From NCBI RefSeq assembly GCF_030908215.1, contig NZ_JAVFJK010000009.1, forward strand, positions 142,010 through 206,009: a stretch of 64,000 nt of DNA. The letters are read 5' to 3'. The translations under genes and the position numbers were made by a program. Within the stretch, counting starts at the first letter, position 1; every line of letters begins with the position of its first letter. Under the pieces are notes generated by a model. It ran no database searches, was not told the origin of the DNA, and saw only the letters and a program-made list of their open reading frames with translations. Source of the DNA: Sinomonas sp. ASV486 (GTDB taxonomy: Bacteria > Actinomycetota > Actinomycetes > Actinomycetales > Micrococcaceae). Below, in pieces: positions 1 to 8,161 of the stretch.

Positions 1-442
1 CCTGGAGCGGGAGTGCCGTCACGTACGCGCCGACGACCGTGGCTCTGGACGCCCGCCCACGGAGCCTGCCGGAGGGGAAGGCGTGAAGGAGGTGGACCGT
101 CGAGGCGAGGACGAGCGTGCTGCACACCGCCCCGACGGCGACGAGCGCGGGCACCTCCGTGTTCCACAGGCCGCCTCCGAGGAAGAGCGCCATGCCCGCA
201 ACGAGGATGAGTGGCCCCATGCGGTTGCTCGGCCGCCGGTACCAGGCAAGGAGGCCAGCTCCGAGGTAGACGAGGAAGATGCACGGGAAGAGGAGCAGCA
301 GCCAGCCCGCTGGCCCCTCCCACGGTACGAGGGCGGCGAGGATTCCGGCGAGCACGAGGCCCAGGCCGAGGACGGTGCGCAGTGAGACGTCCAGCGAGTG
401 GGCCAAAGGCGGCCGGAGGGCGGGGGCCATGAACGCGATCAT
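1..442 (-). CDS. Membrane sensor, probable histidine kinase (N-terminal part, cut by window edge)
   Basis: A frame open from an ATG at 442 down to the first bases of the window gives about 147 residues with no stop. It begins MIAFMAPALRPP (a second ATG lies at 430) and contains four hydrophobic stretches. The motifs GLLAWYRRPSNRMGPL and LLHAFPSGRLRGR are familiar from the multi-TM sensor part of actinobacterial histidine kinases. The kinase core would lie outside the window, so the class is inferred from the N-terminus alone. Neither start has a convincing Shine-Dalgarno. The gene lies 37 nt downstream of the serine hydrolase on the same strand and may be co-transcribed with it. Confidence 0.6.
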   Translation of the reverse strand, partial: MIAFMAPALRPPLAHSLDVSLRTVLGLGLVLAGILAALVPWEGPAGWLLLLFPCIFLVYLGAGLLAWYRRPSNRMGPLILVAGMALFLGGGLWNTEVPALVAVGAVCSTLVLASTVHLLHAFPSGRLRGRASRATVVGAYVTALPLQ

Positions 443-479
443 ATTTCGGGGCCGTCCAGCTGCCGCTTCCGTTACGCGC

Positions 480-1781
480 TCACGCCTTCGGGTTAGGCTT
501 GAACTCGTGGCCCAGGGCCGCGGAGACAGAGACGAAGATCCGGCTCGCGGGGTCCATGCACGACAGCTGCTTCGGCGTGTCCGGCAGGGTTGCTGACTCC
601 GTGCAGCCGCCCGAGGGGATGTCGCTGTTGGCGAGAACGGTCACGGTCGTGTCGGAGCGCGTGTCGTAGAAGAGGCTCGTGTTGAACCCGGGGATCTCGC
701 CCGTGTGCCCGAGCCACCCGTCGATGCAGCCCACGGCGAGGCCGTAGCCCGCCGGCCCGGGGATCGACGCGAGCCGCTCGGTTTGGGTCTTCTCGTCGAG
801 GAGCCCCTGACCCGTCGCCATGGCCCGCCCGTACACGAGGAGGTCGGCGGCCGACGAGGTCAGCTCTCCCGCCGACCAGGCCCAGGTGGGGTTCCACGCG
901 GTCGCGTCCTGCGGCGTCGTCTGCCCGTCGGGGAGCCCCTGGAGGGTGAGACCGGTCGCGTGCGGGGAGGGGAGCGCGCCGCTGGCGCCCGGCATCGAAG
1001 TCCCCGAGAGCTTGAGCGGTGCGATGACGTAGTTCTGGAGCGCGTCCGTGTAGGTCGTTCCCGTGACCTTCTCCATGACCTTGCCGAGCAGGAGCGTGTT
1101 CGTGTTCGAATAGTCGAACTTCGCGCCCGGCTCGAACTGGCGGGGGAGCGCGAGGCCGAGCGCGATCAGCTGATCCGGCGTCCACACCTTGTTCGGGGTG
1201 GTGAAGAGGTCGTGCTGGAACGTCGTGTCGAGGGAGTAGCTCGGGACCCCGCTCGTCATGTTCAGCAGCAGGCGGAGGGTCACCTCGTCGCCGCGGGGGA
1301 CGCCCGGGACATAGCGGCTGATCGGGTCGTTGAGGGAGACCCTGCCGTCCTGGACCAGCCTGAGGACCACCGTTCCCGTGAATGTCTTGGTGACCGAGCC
1401 GATGCGCTGGTACATGTCCACCGTCATGGGCGCCCTCGTGGTCTGGTCCGCGAGGCCGAACGCCTTGATCCATGTCCCCTGTGGGCTGCGGATGGCGACG
1501 ATCGCGCCCGCCGTCGAGGCCTGCGCGAGGCCATCCTGCGCGGCTTTGTCGAGGGCGGCCGCGGTCGCCGCGGGCATCGGGCCCGACGCCGCCGCAGGGA
1601 GCGTGCGCCGGATGACCGCCTGCGGGTCTGCCACGCATGCCGCTGCTGCGCTCGCGGACGACGGCGCGGTCCCGCTGCTCGCGCTGGGGTTGCTCGTGCT
1701 CGCCTGCTGCGGTGCTGCGCAGCCGCTGAGTGCGAGCACGAGTGCCCCGGCCGCCGCGCCGTAGAGCCATCCACGATCCAC
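480..1781 (-). CDS. Serine hydrolase lipoprotein, beta-lactamase / D-Ala-D-Ala carboxypeptidase fold
   Basis: A 433-residue class C beta-lactamase-type serine hydrolase. The GTG at 1781 is chosen because it follows AGAGGGGA and gives a short lipoprotein signal with lipobox LSGC (Cys 21); much longer upstream extensions are open but have no signal peptide. A Ser/Ala-rich linker (about 22-50) precedes the enzyme domain. Catalytic motifs are complete: S129-V-T-K132, Y224-S-N226 and H360-T-G362. The family includes D,D-carboxypeptidases, esterases and penicillin-binding-like enzymes, so the substrate is unknown. It probably acts outside the cell, anchored to the membrane. A 16-bp palindrome 81 nt upstream may be an operator. 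Confidence 0.85.
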   Translation of the reverse strand: MDRGWLYGAAAGALVLALSGCAAPQQASTSNPSASSGTAPSSASAAAACVADPQAVIRRTLPAAASGPMPAATAAALDKAAQDGLAQASTAGAIVAIRSPQGTWIKAFGLADQTTRAPMTVDMYQRIGSVTKTFTGTVVLRLVQDGRVSLNDPISRYVPGVPRGDEVTLRLLLNMTSGVPSYSLDTTFQHDLFTTPNKVWTPDQLIALGLALPRQFEPGAKFDYSNTNTLLLGKVMEKVTGTTYTDALQNYVIAPLKLSGTSMPGASGALPSPHATGLTLQGLPDGQTTPQDATAWNPTWAWSAGELTSSAADLLVYGRAMATGQGLLDEKTQTERLASIPGPAGYGLAVGCIDGWLGHTGEIPGFNTSLFYDTRSDTTVTVLANSDIPSGGCTESATLPDTPKQLSCMDPASRIFVSVSAALGHEFKPNPKA

Positions 1782-1861
1782 GAAAGTGTCCCCTCTTCCG
1801 TGGGCCCGCCCGACGGCACGCCCCCATGGGCCCATCCTCTCGGACACGGGAGCACGCCACC

Positions 1862-1877
1862 ATAGACCTAGGTCTAT
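1862..1877. promoter_or_regulatory. Perfect 16-bp palindrome, candidate operator
   Basis: ATAGACCTAGGTCTAT is a perfect inverted repeat, followed at once by another TAGACC half-site. It sits in the 229-bp divergent spacer between the serine hydrolase (start 1781, minus) and the MFS gene (start 2011, plus). The geometry suits a dimeric repressor, but no regulator for it is encoded next to it. Confidence 0.45.
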
Positions 1878-2010
1878 AGACCACATGGCCCTCGAGCACG
1901 TAGCGATGCCGGATGCCCGAAAGTCCGCGGACGCCGGCCCAGAAATCCTCATCGGAAGGGGGGCCGGGTCGGCCTGACGGATCACAATGGTGAATGGGCC
2001 AGGAGGAGAC

Positions 2011-3351
2011 ATGAAGACCGTGAGCGAAAGGAGGACGGCGCGGGGGGAGCTGTCCGCGACAGGGAAGCGACGCTTTCTGATCAGGCTCGCCGCCGTGATG
2101 GTTGGCGGGATGTTCCTGGACGGGTACATCCTCGGGATCATCGGGCCGGTGGCCGCCACGATGATGGGCGATCTCCGTCTAACGTCGCTTGAGGAGGGCC
2201 TCGTCGCTGCGGCCGCGCTCCTCGGAATCCTCGTAGGGTCGCCCATCGGCGGCTACGCGGCGGACAAGTTCGGCCGCAAGCCGCTGTTCATGCTCGACAT
2301 GGGGCTGTTCGTCATCGCCTCGGCGCTTCAGTTCGTCGTCGACTCGGCAGAGTGGCTGATCGTGGTGCGCTTCATGATGGGCATAGCGATCGGCGCCGAG
2401 TACTCGGTCGGCTGGCCTCTCATGTCGGAGTTCGCGCCCGCCCGGTTGAGGGGCCGGGTCCTCGGGCTGACGCTCATCGCGTGGTACTCGGGCTTCATGG
2501 CCGCGTTCGCGCTGGGCTATGTCCTGACCGAGTACACCGATCTGGGGTGGCGGACCATCCTCGGCACGAGCACCGTCATCGCAGGGGTCCTGTTCGTCAG
2601 CCGGCTCGGCCTCCCCGAGTCACCGCGGTGGCTCTGGAATGTCGGCCGCAGGGACGAGGCCCGCCTCGTCGCGCGGCGGTATCTGGAGAGCGAGGCCGAC
2701 ATGGCCGACGTCGAGCACGAGGACGTGCGCCCCGGCACCTTCGGCATGCTGTTCTCGCGGAAGTACTGGCGGTCGACCCTGTTCGTTTCGATGTTCTGGT
2801 TCTGCGCCGTCTCGCCGTATTTCGCGATCGCCACCTTCGCCGACAGCGTCCTGGAGAGCTACGGCCTCGGCGGGGGCCTCGCCGGCGGCGTGGGGCTCTC
2901 CGCCGTGGCCCTCTCTGGCGTGGTGCTCACGGTGTTCCTGATCGACAAGGTCGGACGGCGCGTGCTCACGGTGCCGCCGCAGTGGCTGGCCACGGTGATC
3001 CTCGCCGTCATCGGGCTCTGGGCCGGTGCGCCGCCGTTCGCAGTGCTCGCGCTGTTCTTGGTGTTCTCGTTCTTCAATGCGATGTACAACACGCTGACCG
3101 GGGTCTACCCCGGCGAGGTCTTCCCGACTGAGATCCGGGGAATCGGTACGGGCTTCGCGGCGGCCGTGAGCCGGGTGGGCGCCGGCATCGGCACGTTCCT
3201 GCTGCCGATGTCGATGAAGAGCCTGGGCACTGGTGGCACGATGCTCATCGCTGCGGGGGTCGCCCTGCTGGGTGCAGTGCTGTCCCAGTGGCTGGCCCCC
3301 GAGACGAAGGGGAAGAGCCTCACCGAGACTGCGGCCGGCTACGGCGATTGA
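2011..3351 (+). CDS. MFS transporter, sugar/organic-acid:proton symporter type
   Basis: A 446-residue major facilitator with 12 predicted membrane segments. The ATG at 2011 sits 3 nt after AGGAGGAG, better than the earlier in-frame starts. Diagnostic motifs are present: the loop 2-3 motif as GGYAADKFGRKP, LPESPRWLW at the end of the N-terminal half, and the PGEVFPTEIRGIGTGF signature of the sugar porter / aromatic-acid symporter group. It is convergent with the LacI gene and lies beside a DapA/NanA-type lyase, so it probably imports the same sugar acid or keto acid. The substrate cannot be named from sequence. Confidence 0.88.
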   Translation: MKTVSERRTARGELSATGKRRFLIRLAAVMVGGMFLDGYILGIIGPVAATMMGDLRLTSLEEGLVAAAALLGILVGSPIGGYAADKFGRKPLFMLDMGLFVIASALQFVVDSAEWLIVVRFMMGIAIGAEYSVGWPLMSEFAPARLRGRVLGLTLIAWYSGFMAAFALGYVLTEYTDLGWRTILGTSTVIAGVLFVSRLGLPESPRWLWNVGRRDEARLVARRYLESEADMADVEHEDVRPGTFGMLFSRKYWRSTLFVSMFWFCAVSPYFAIATFADSVLESYGLGGGLAGGVGLSAVALSGVVLTVFLIDKVGRRVLTVPPQWLATVILAVIGLWAGAPPFAVLALFLVFSFFNAMYNTLTGVYPGEVFPTEIRGIGTGFAAAVSRVGAGIGTFLLPMSMKSLGTGGTMLIAAGVALLGAVLSQWLAPETKGKSLTETAAGYGD

Positions 3352-3412
3352 GACTCGCCTGGTCAGAGGCTCGCGCTTCCCGCCGCGTGCACAGCTGGCG
3401 GTCGGCGAGCGC

Positions 3413-3440
3413 ACGACGGCGGGTGCCCACCCGCCGTCGT
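3413..3440. terminator. Hairpin terminator, dispersed palindrome copy 1
   Basis: Arms ACGACGGCGGGT (3413-3424) and ACCCGCCGTCGT (3429-3440) around loop GCCC. It lies between the convergent MFS and LacI genes, touching the LacI stop codon. There is no U-tract, but a 12-bp GC stem between converging genes suits a bidirectional terminator. Almost the same sequence occurs at 5575, 7155 and 28188. Confidence 0.7.
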
Positions 3441-4507
3441 CAGGCGACTGCGGCGCCCGCACTCTCCTGAACCGGAGGCCGGCCCGTCGACGCACGGGGG
3501 ATGAGCGTGGGCGCGAGGATGCGCGAGGACCCCGCCCGGTCCGCGGCACTCCGCCCGGCGACCTGGTCGAGCAGCGAGTCCACGGCGGCCACAGCGATCT
3601 CTCGGAAGGGCACGCGGACGCTCGTGAGCGGCACGGCGAGGCGGCCGACGACGGGGATGTCGTTGTAGCCCGCCACTGAGAGGTCCGCGGGTATCTGTAG
3701 CCCGGCCCGCTGGATCACCGATGTGAACCCTATTGCCGTGTTGTCGTTGACTGCGAACACGGCGGTGGGGCGGCGTTCGCCGGCCAGGAGCGCTGCGGCA
3801 GCGACCTCGCCGCTTTCCATCGAGAACGTCGAGGCATACTCGAACGAGGGGTCGGCGACGAGTCCCGCCTCTGCCAGCGCCCGCCGATACCCCTCGCGGC
3901 GGGCCAGGGCGGTCGGGGCCTCGTCCGGCCCCGCGACGATCCCGATCAGCCGGTGGCCCAGATCGATGAGGTGCCGGGTCGCGAGATAGCCGCCCAGCGC
4001 GTCGTCGCCCGTCACGCTCGGGCTCGGCCCATACGCGCGCAGCGCGAGCACATGCGGTACGCCGCCCTCCAGCAGTTCGGCGCACAGTCCTCCCCGAGTC
4101 GTGGCGGTCGTGAGGATGAGGCCGTCCACGCGTGAGGCGAGCATCGCGAGGCCGTTCTCCCGCTCGAGTCGGGCATCGCCGTAGGTCGTGGCGACGAGGG
4201 CGTGGTAGCCGCGCGCCCCGCACGCCGTCGCGATCTCCTCGTACAGCGTGGCCATGACCGTGTCCGTGAGCCGCGGGACGAGGACCCCGATGGTGTTCGT
4301 CTGCCTGCGGCGCAGGTTCGCGGCCGAGGGGTTGGGCTCGTAGCCCAGACCCTCGGCGACAGCGCGGATCCGGGCGGCGGAGTCGCTGCGGTAGAACGTG
4401 TGGTCGCGGTTCATGGCGCGAGACACCGTGGAGCGCGCAACGCCTGCCGCTGCCGCGACATCCGCGATCGTGGGCCTCGATCCAGTCCTGACGCCCTTGC
4501 CGTCCAT
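3440..4507 (-). CDS. LacI-family transcriptional repressor
   Basis: A 355-residue LacI/GalR regulator. The helix-turn-helix and hinge are at residues 13-60 (TIADVAAAAGVARSTVSRAM). The periplasmic-binding-type effector domain follows (GVLVPRLTDTVMATLY, DGLILTTATTRGG, AVFAVNDNTAIGF, AGYNDIPVVGRL). It is divergent from the DapA-family gene with 117 bp between starts, and a palindromic LacI-type site lies in that spacer. It most likely represses the aldolase/MFS unit and is relieved by the transported substrate or an early intermediate; the ligand is unknown. Confidence 0.9.
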   Translation of the reverse strand: MDGKGVRTGSRPTIADVAAAAGVARSTVSRAMNRDHTFYRSDSAARIRAVAEGLGYEPNPSAANLRRRQTNTIGVLVPRLTDTVMATLYEEIATACGARGYHALVATTYGDARLERENGLAMLASRVDGLILTTATTRGGLCAELLEGGVPHVLALRAYGPSPSVTGDDALGGYLATRHLIDLGHRLIGIVAGPDEAPTALARREGYRRALAEAGLVADPSFEYASTFSMESGEVAAAALLAGERRPTAVFAVNDNTAIGFTSVIQRAGLQIPADLSVAGYNDIPVVGRLAVPLTSVRVPFREIAVAAVDSLLDQVAGRSAADRAGSSRILAPTLIPRASTGRPPVQESAGAAVA

Positions 4508-4577
4508 GCTGCCCTTCCTCGAATCCCGTGAAACGGACCCCTTGACGGGCTCCTGTGACTCAGCTTACCGTTGGTGC

Positions 4578-4597
4578 AATCGATAACGGAATCGATT
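4578..4597. promoter_or_regulatory. LacI-type operator between divergent lacI-like and dapA-like genes
   Basis: AATCGATAACGGAATCGATT is an imperfect palindrome centred on CG, with ATCGAT half-sites, the form expected for LacI/GalR proteins. It lies 28 nt before the GTG of the lyase gene and 71 nt from the repressor start, placed to block the lyase promoter. Confidence 0.6.
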
Positions 4598-4624
4598 CCC
4601 TTTCCCTTCAACGAGGAGCAATCA

Positions 4625-5569
4625 GTGAGCACCATCGACCTCCGGGGCCTCGTCCCGGCCCCCGTCACCCCCTTCACCCGCGATGGCGACGTTGATGTCG
4701 ACGCGATCCAGCGCCTCGGCAGCTGGCTCGGCAGTGTTGAAGGCGTCAAGGGCCTCGTGGTCCTCGGCCACGCCGGCGAGGGGACGTTCCTCACCCAGGC
4801 GGAGCAGGCGCAGGTCATCGCTGCGTTCCGGGACTCTGTGGACGGCCGGCTGCCGATCATCGCCGGCATCACCGGAGAGGGGAACAAGGTTGCCGCCGAG
4901 GAGGCCCAGCGCGCTGTCGACGCCGGTGCTTCCGCCGGCCTCGTCTACCCCTCGCACGGCTGGCTGCGGTTCGGCTACCAGGACGGTGCGCCGCAGACCC
5001 GCTACCGCGAAATCTACGAGACGAGCGGCCTTCCGCTCATCCTCTTCCAGTACCCGGACGCCACCAAGGCCACCTACAACCTCGACACCCAGCTCGAGAT
5101 CGCCGCTCAGGAGGGCGTGTTCGCCACCAAGAACGGCGTGCGCAACATGCGCCGCTGGGACACCGAGATCCCCGTGCTGCGGGCAGCGTTCCCGGAGCTG
5201 CAGGTCCTCACGTGCCATGACGAGTACCTCCTGCACACGATGTTCGACGTCGACGGCGCCCTCGTCGGCTACGGCGGTCTTGCGCCCGAGCCGCTCGTCG
5301 AGCTCATCGCAGCGGGCAAGGCCAAGGACTACGCGAAGGCGCGCGAGATCCACGACCGCCTGCTGCCCGTGACCAAGAACGTCTACCACCGCGGCTCCCA
5401 CATGGAGGGCACGGTCGCGCTCAAGGAGGGCCTCGTGGTCCGAGGCATCCTCGAGCACGCCACGGTGCGGCCCCCGCTGCTCTCGCTTGCCCCCGGCGCA
5501 CACGAGGAGATCGCCCTTGCACTCGCCTCGGCGAACCTCGGTCTGGCCTCCGTGCCCGCCCACGCGTGA
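4625..5569 (+). CDS. Dihydrodipicolinate synthase / N-acetylneuraminate lyase family protein
   Basis: A 314-residue class I (Schiff-base) aldolase of the DapA/NanA superfamily. The GTG at 4625 is chosen because GAGGAG lies 6 nt upstream. Visible signatures are VPAPVTPFTRDGDVD at the N-terminus, GHAGEGTFLT (the substrate carboxylate loop), FQYPDATK with the catalytic Tyr, and ATKNGVRN with the Schiff-base Lys. The family also includes ketodeoxygluconate aldolase, dehydrodeoxyglucarate dehydratase and hydroxyproline-pathway lyases. A LacI repressor and two MFS transporters argue for catabolism of a sugar acid or 2-keto acid rather than lysine synthesis. Confidence 0.85.
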   Translation: MSTIDLRGLVPAPVTPFTRDGDVDVDAIQRLGSWLGSVEGVKGLVVLGHAGEGTFLTQAEQAQVIAAFRDSVDGRLPIIAGITGEGNKVAAEEAQRAVDAGASAGLVYPSHGWLRFGYQDGAPQTRYREIYETSGLPLILFQYPDATKATYNLDTQLEIAAQEGVFATKNGVRNMRRWDTEIPVLRAAFPELQVLTCHDEYLLHTMFDVDGALVGYGGLAPEPLVELIAAGKAKDYAKAREIHDRLLPVTKNVYHRGSHMEGTVALKEGLVVRGILEHATVRPPLLSLAPGAHEEIALALASANLGLASVPAHA

Positions 5570-5574
5570 CGGGT

Positions 5575-5614
5575 GAGCGTACGACGGCGGGTTCCTGCCC
5601 GCCGTCGTACGCTC
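5575..5614. terminator. 17-bp-stem hairpin terminator, dispersed palindrome copy 2
   Basis: Arms 5575-5591 and 5598-5614 pair perfectly over 17 bp (outer GAGCGT, inner ACGACGGCGGG) with loop TTCCTG. It begins 6 nt after the lyase stop codon. Its core matches the palindromes at 3413, 7155 and 28188. Confidence 0.78.
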
Positions 5615-5738
5615 GACTTCGCAAGCCCGGCGTGACACGCCACCTTCCCGTCCGTTCGCGCACCCTGGGCGAGCGGTTCGGCGACAACGATGTCCCGACA
5701 ACTCCGCGATGGTCGCGGAGGGGAGGAACCACCCCACA

Positions 5739-7112
5739 ATGACTGCTATGGCCAGCGGACAGACTTCCGCGACACAGACCGAGCTCGTCGCGAGACTCGA
5801 GCGGCTGCCGATCACCCGGCGCCTCACGATGATCCGCGTCGTCATCGGCTCCGCCACCTTCTTCGACGCGTACACGGTCCTCGCGATCGCGTTCGCGATG
5901 CCCCAGCTCGTGACCGAGTGGCACCTCAGCGCCGGTGAGGTCGGTATGATCCTCTCCGCCGGCTACCTCGGCCAGCTCTTCGGGTCACTGTTCTTCGGCA
6001 GCCTCGCCGAGCGCATCGGGCGCATGCCCACCCTGGCGATCACCATCGTGCTGTTCGTGAGCATGGACCTCGCCTGCCTGTTCGCGTGGGGCGCCTGGTC
6101 CATGATCGTGATGCGGTTCCTCCAGGGCATCGGCACCGGCGGCGAGGTGCCGGTGGCGAGTGCGTACATCAACGAATTCGTCGGCGCCCGGCGCCGCGGC
6201 CGTTTCTTCCTCCTCTACGAGGTCATCTTCCCCGTGGGCCTCATGTTCGCCGGGATCGCGGGCTTCTTCCTCGTGCCGGTGTTCGGTTGGAAGGCCATGT
6301 TCATCGTGGGGCTCGTCCCCGCCGTCCTCACCATCCCGCTGCGCTGGCTCATGCCCGAATCGCCTCGATGGCTCGCCGCCGTGGGGCGCACGGCGAAGGC
6401 CGAGGCCGTCGTGGCCATGCTCGAGCGGGAGGCCGTCAAGGCCGGCCACACGCTCGCCGAGCCGGAGGTCCGGCCGGTCGCCCCTGTCGAGGGCCGCTCC
6501 GACTGGCGTGAGCTGTTCCGCGGCGTCTACCGCAAGCGCACCCTCATGATCTGGGGCCTGTGGGTGAGCGTGTACGTGGTCAACAACGGCCTCATCACCT
6601 GGCTGCCCACCCTCTACAAGGAGGTCTTCCATGTGCCGCTCCAGACGAGTCTGGCCTACGGCTGGGTGACTTCCAGCGTTGGCGTCGTTGCGTCCGTGAT
6701 CTGCGCGCTGCTGATCGACCGCGTGGGCCGCAAGCGCTGGTACTCGGTGGCGTTCCTCGTCTCCACCGTCCCGCTAGTGGTGCTCGGGGCCCTGGGCGCG
6801 GTCTCCGCGGTCCAGGTGGTCCTCTTCGCGAGTATCGCCTACGCGATCCTGCAGACGGTCTCCTTCTCGCTGTACCTCTACTCGGCCGAGCTGTACCCGA
6901 CACGGCTGCGGGCCATCGGCACGGGCTTCGGGAGCGCGTGGCTCCGTGCGGGCTCGAGTCTCGGGCCGCTGCTGGTCGCGTGGATCATGGACGGCTTCGG
7001 GATCTCGTGGGTGTTCATCGTGTTCGCCGGGATCGCGGCACTGGGCGGGCTCATCACCATCTTCTTCGCGATCGAGACGAAGGGCCGCGTCCTCGAGGAG
7101 TTGTCCCCGTGA
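5739..7112 (+). CDS. MFS transporter, metabolite:H+ symporter type
   Basis: A 457-residue major facilitator, distinct from the one at 2011. The ATG at 5739 follows GGAGGGGAGGAA; an in-frame ATG at 5709 would add ten polar residues and has no ribosome site. Motifs include FFDAYTVLAIAFAMPQL in TM1, GSLAERIGRMP in loop 2-3, RFLQGIGTGGEVPVASAYINE, and the central [14 protein letters not shown]. This resembles the niacin/aromatic-acid/sugar-acid symporter group. It follows the lyase on the same strand but behind a strong hairpin, so read-through or a separate promoter is needed. Two transporters around one lyase may mean two related substrates. Confidence 0.87.
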   Translation: MTAMASGQTSATQTELVARLERLPITRRLTMIRVVIGSATFFDAYTVLAIAFAMPQLVTEWHLSAGEVGMILSAGYLGQLFGSLFFGSLAERIGRMPTLAITIVLFVSMDLACLFAWGAWSMIVMRFLQGIGTGGEVPVASAYINEFVGARRRGRFFLLYEVIFPVGLMFAGIAGFFLVPVFGWKAMFIVGLVPAVLTIPLRWLMPESPRWLAAVGRTAKAEAVVAMLEREAVKAGHTLAEPEVRPVAPVEGRSDWRELFRGVYRKRTLMIWGLWVSVYVVNNGLITWLPTLYKEVFHVPLQTSLAYGWVTSSVGVVASVICALLIDRVGRKRWYSVAFLVSTVPLVVLGALGAVSAVQVVLFASIAYAILQTVSFSLYLYSAELYPTRLRAIGTGFGSAWLRAGSSLGPLLVAWIMDGFGISWVFIVFAGIAALGGLITIFFAIETKGRVLEELSP

Positions 7113-7154
7113 GGTCGATCTCCGGCTGACGCTCCCGGAGCGGCGGTGAAGCGG

Positions 7155-7182
7155 ACGACGGCGGGTTCCCACCCGCCGTCGT
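7155..7182. terminator. Hairpin terminator, dispersed palindrome copy 3
   Basis: Arms ACGACGGCGGGT (7155-7166) and ACCCGCCGTCGT (7171-7182), loop TCCC, 42 nt after the MFS stop. Nearly identical to the copies at 3413, 5575 and 28188. Confidence 0.72.
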
Positions 7183-7502
7183 GCGCTCAGGAGCTCCGGT
7201 GATCTTGTCCTCGAAGCGATGAACCGTTCGTGCAGGGTGGGACGAAAGCCTCTGAACGCACGGCCAGACCACCGATTAGCTTGGTCCTTGGGTCAAGAAT
7301 CGGCCTACTGACGGGCTGGCGGCATGGAATGCTGGGGGCGTTCATCATGGGGGATGCCGCCAGCCTGTCGGTCACCGGCACCCATGCCGTGCTACGCATT
7401 CGAGGGGTAAAATCTGAGTCCACATGGCGCGCAGGGTGCCCATTCATCGGGTGTCGAGCGAGGTTGTGTGGCGCTACCGCAGTCGCCTGAGAGGAGGGGT
7501 CG
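7183..7502. other. 320-bp non-coding stretch with a 12-bp inverted repeat
   Basis: No convincing gene. An 86-codon plus frame (7230-7490) has no ribosome site and no recognisable protein features. The notable element is a perfect inverted repeat, GGCTGGCGGCAT (7314-7325) and ATGCCGCCAGCC (7354-7365), with a 28-nt G-rich interval. It lies about 140 nt before the MEDS gene and could be a structured leader or a small RNA. Confidence 0.4.
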
Positions 7503-8021
7503 GTGAACGAGCGCATCCACCGGCCGCGGCGAGAGGACCGGTGGCCGGTCGGCCATCTCGGATGGGCTTTCATGGGCTTACCCGAATTCGAGGGTCGCGT
7601 CGCATCGTTTCTGGTCGAAGGACACGCCCGCGGCGAGCGCCAGGTCTTCATCGTCGACGACCCTAGGGCTGCACTCTGGCCCAAGGGCCTCGTGGAGCGG
7701 GGCGACCTCCTGATCTTCAGCACGGCCGAGGCGTATGGCCAAGCGATGATCATCGATGCAGCTGCACAACGGGCAGCCTTCGAGAGTTCCCTGGCACAGG
7801 CCATCGAGCTCGGCTACACGGGACTTCGGATTGCGGCGGACAACACCAGCCTGACCTTGGATCCCGAGCGGCTCGAGGCGTGGATGCGCTGGGAGGAAGA
7901 GGCCGAGCTCCTGATGCAGGCTAAGCCCATCACCGGGCTGTGTGCCTTCGACCGCACGAGGAGTGATGCCGCGACAATCAAGGCTCTGATGAGCATGCAC
8001 CCGGTCGCCGTTGGCTTCTAG
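7503..8021 (+). CDS. MEDS-domain sensory protein
   Basis: A 172-residue protein that is essentially a single MEDS domain (the DcmR-type sensory domain). Family features are the N-terminal GHLGWAFMG, a central RQVFIVDDPR strand, LLIFSTAEAY, and a C-terminal TGLCAFDRTR strand. The GTG at 7503 follows GAGGAGGGG. MEDS domains usually precede histidine kinase, HTH or anti-sigma/STAS-like modules. Here none follows, so it may act as a stand-alone partner of a regulator encoded elsewhere. No co-transcribed neighbour is evident. Confidence 0.75.
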   Translation: MNERIHRPRREDRWPVGHLGWAFMGLPEFEGRVASFLVEGHARGERQVFIVDDPRAALWPKGLVERGDLLIFSTAEAYGQAMIIDAAAQRAAFESSLAQAIELGYTGLRIAADNTSLTLDPERLEAWMRWEEEAELLMQAKPITGLCAFDRTRSDAATIKALMSMHPVAVGF

Positions 8022-8161
8022 GACCGCCGTCGTGCGTCCGAGCAGGCCTCGGCGACCTGCTGACGGTCCGTGTCCGCACCCTACGTTCGGCTCATGTCAC
8101 CCTGTGAGGACGATTCGTCCGGTCGTGGGGATTGTCGGAGGCGGTGCGTAGGCTGAGGGCC

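Noticed and set aside
1782..2246. Longer N-terminus for the serine hydrolase (588-codon frame)
   Set aside because: The extension has no signal peptide, crosses the palindrome at 1862 and overlaps the divergent MFS gene. GTG 1781 gives a proper lipoprotein signal with a ribosome site.
7230..7490. 86-codon plus frame upstream of the MEDS gene
   Set aside because: No ribosome site, no domain, and an amino-acid mix typical of chance frames. Kept only as a non-coding stretch with an inverted repeat.
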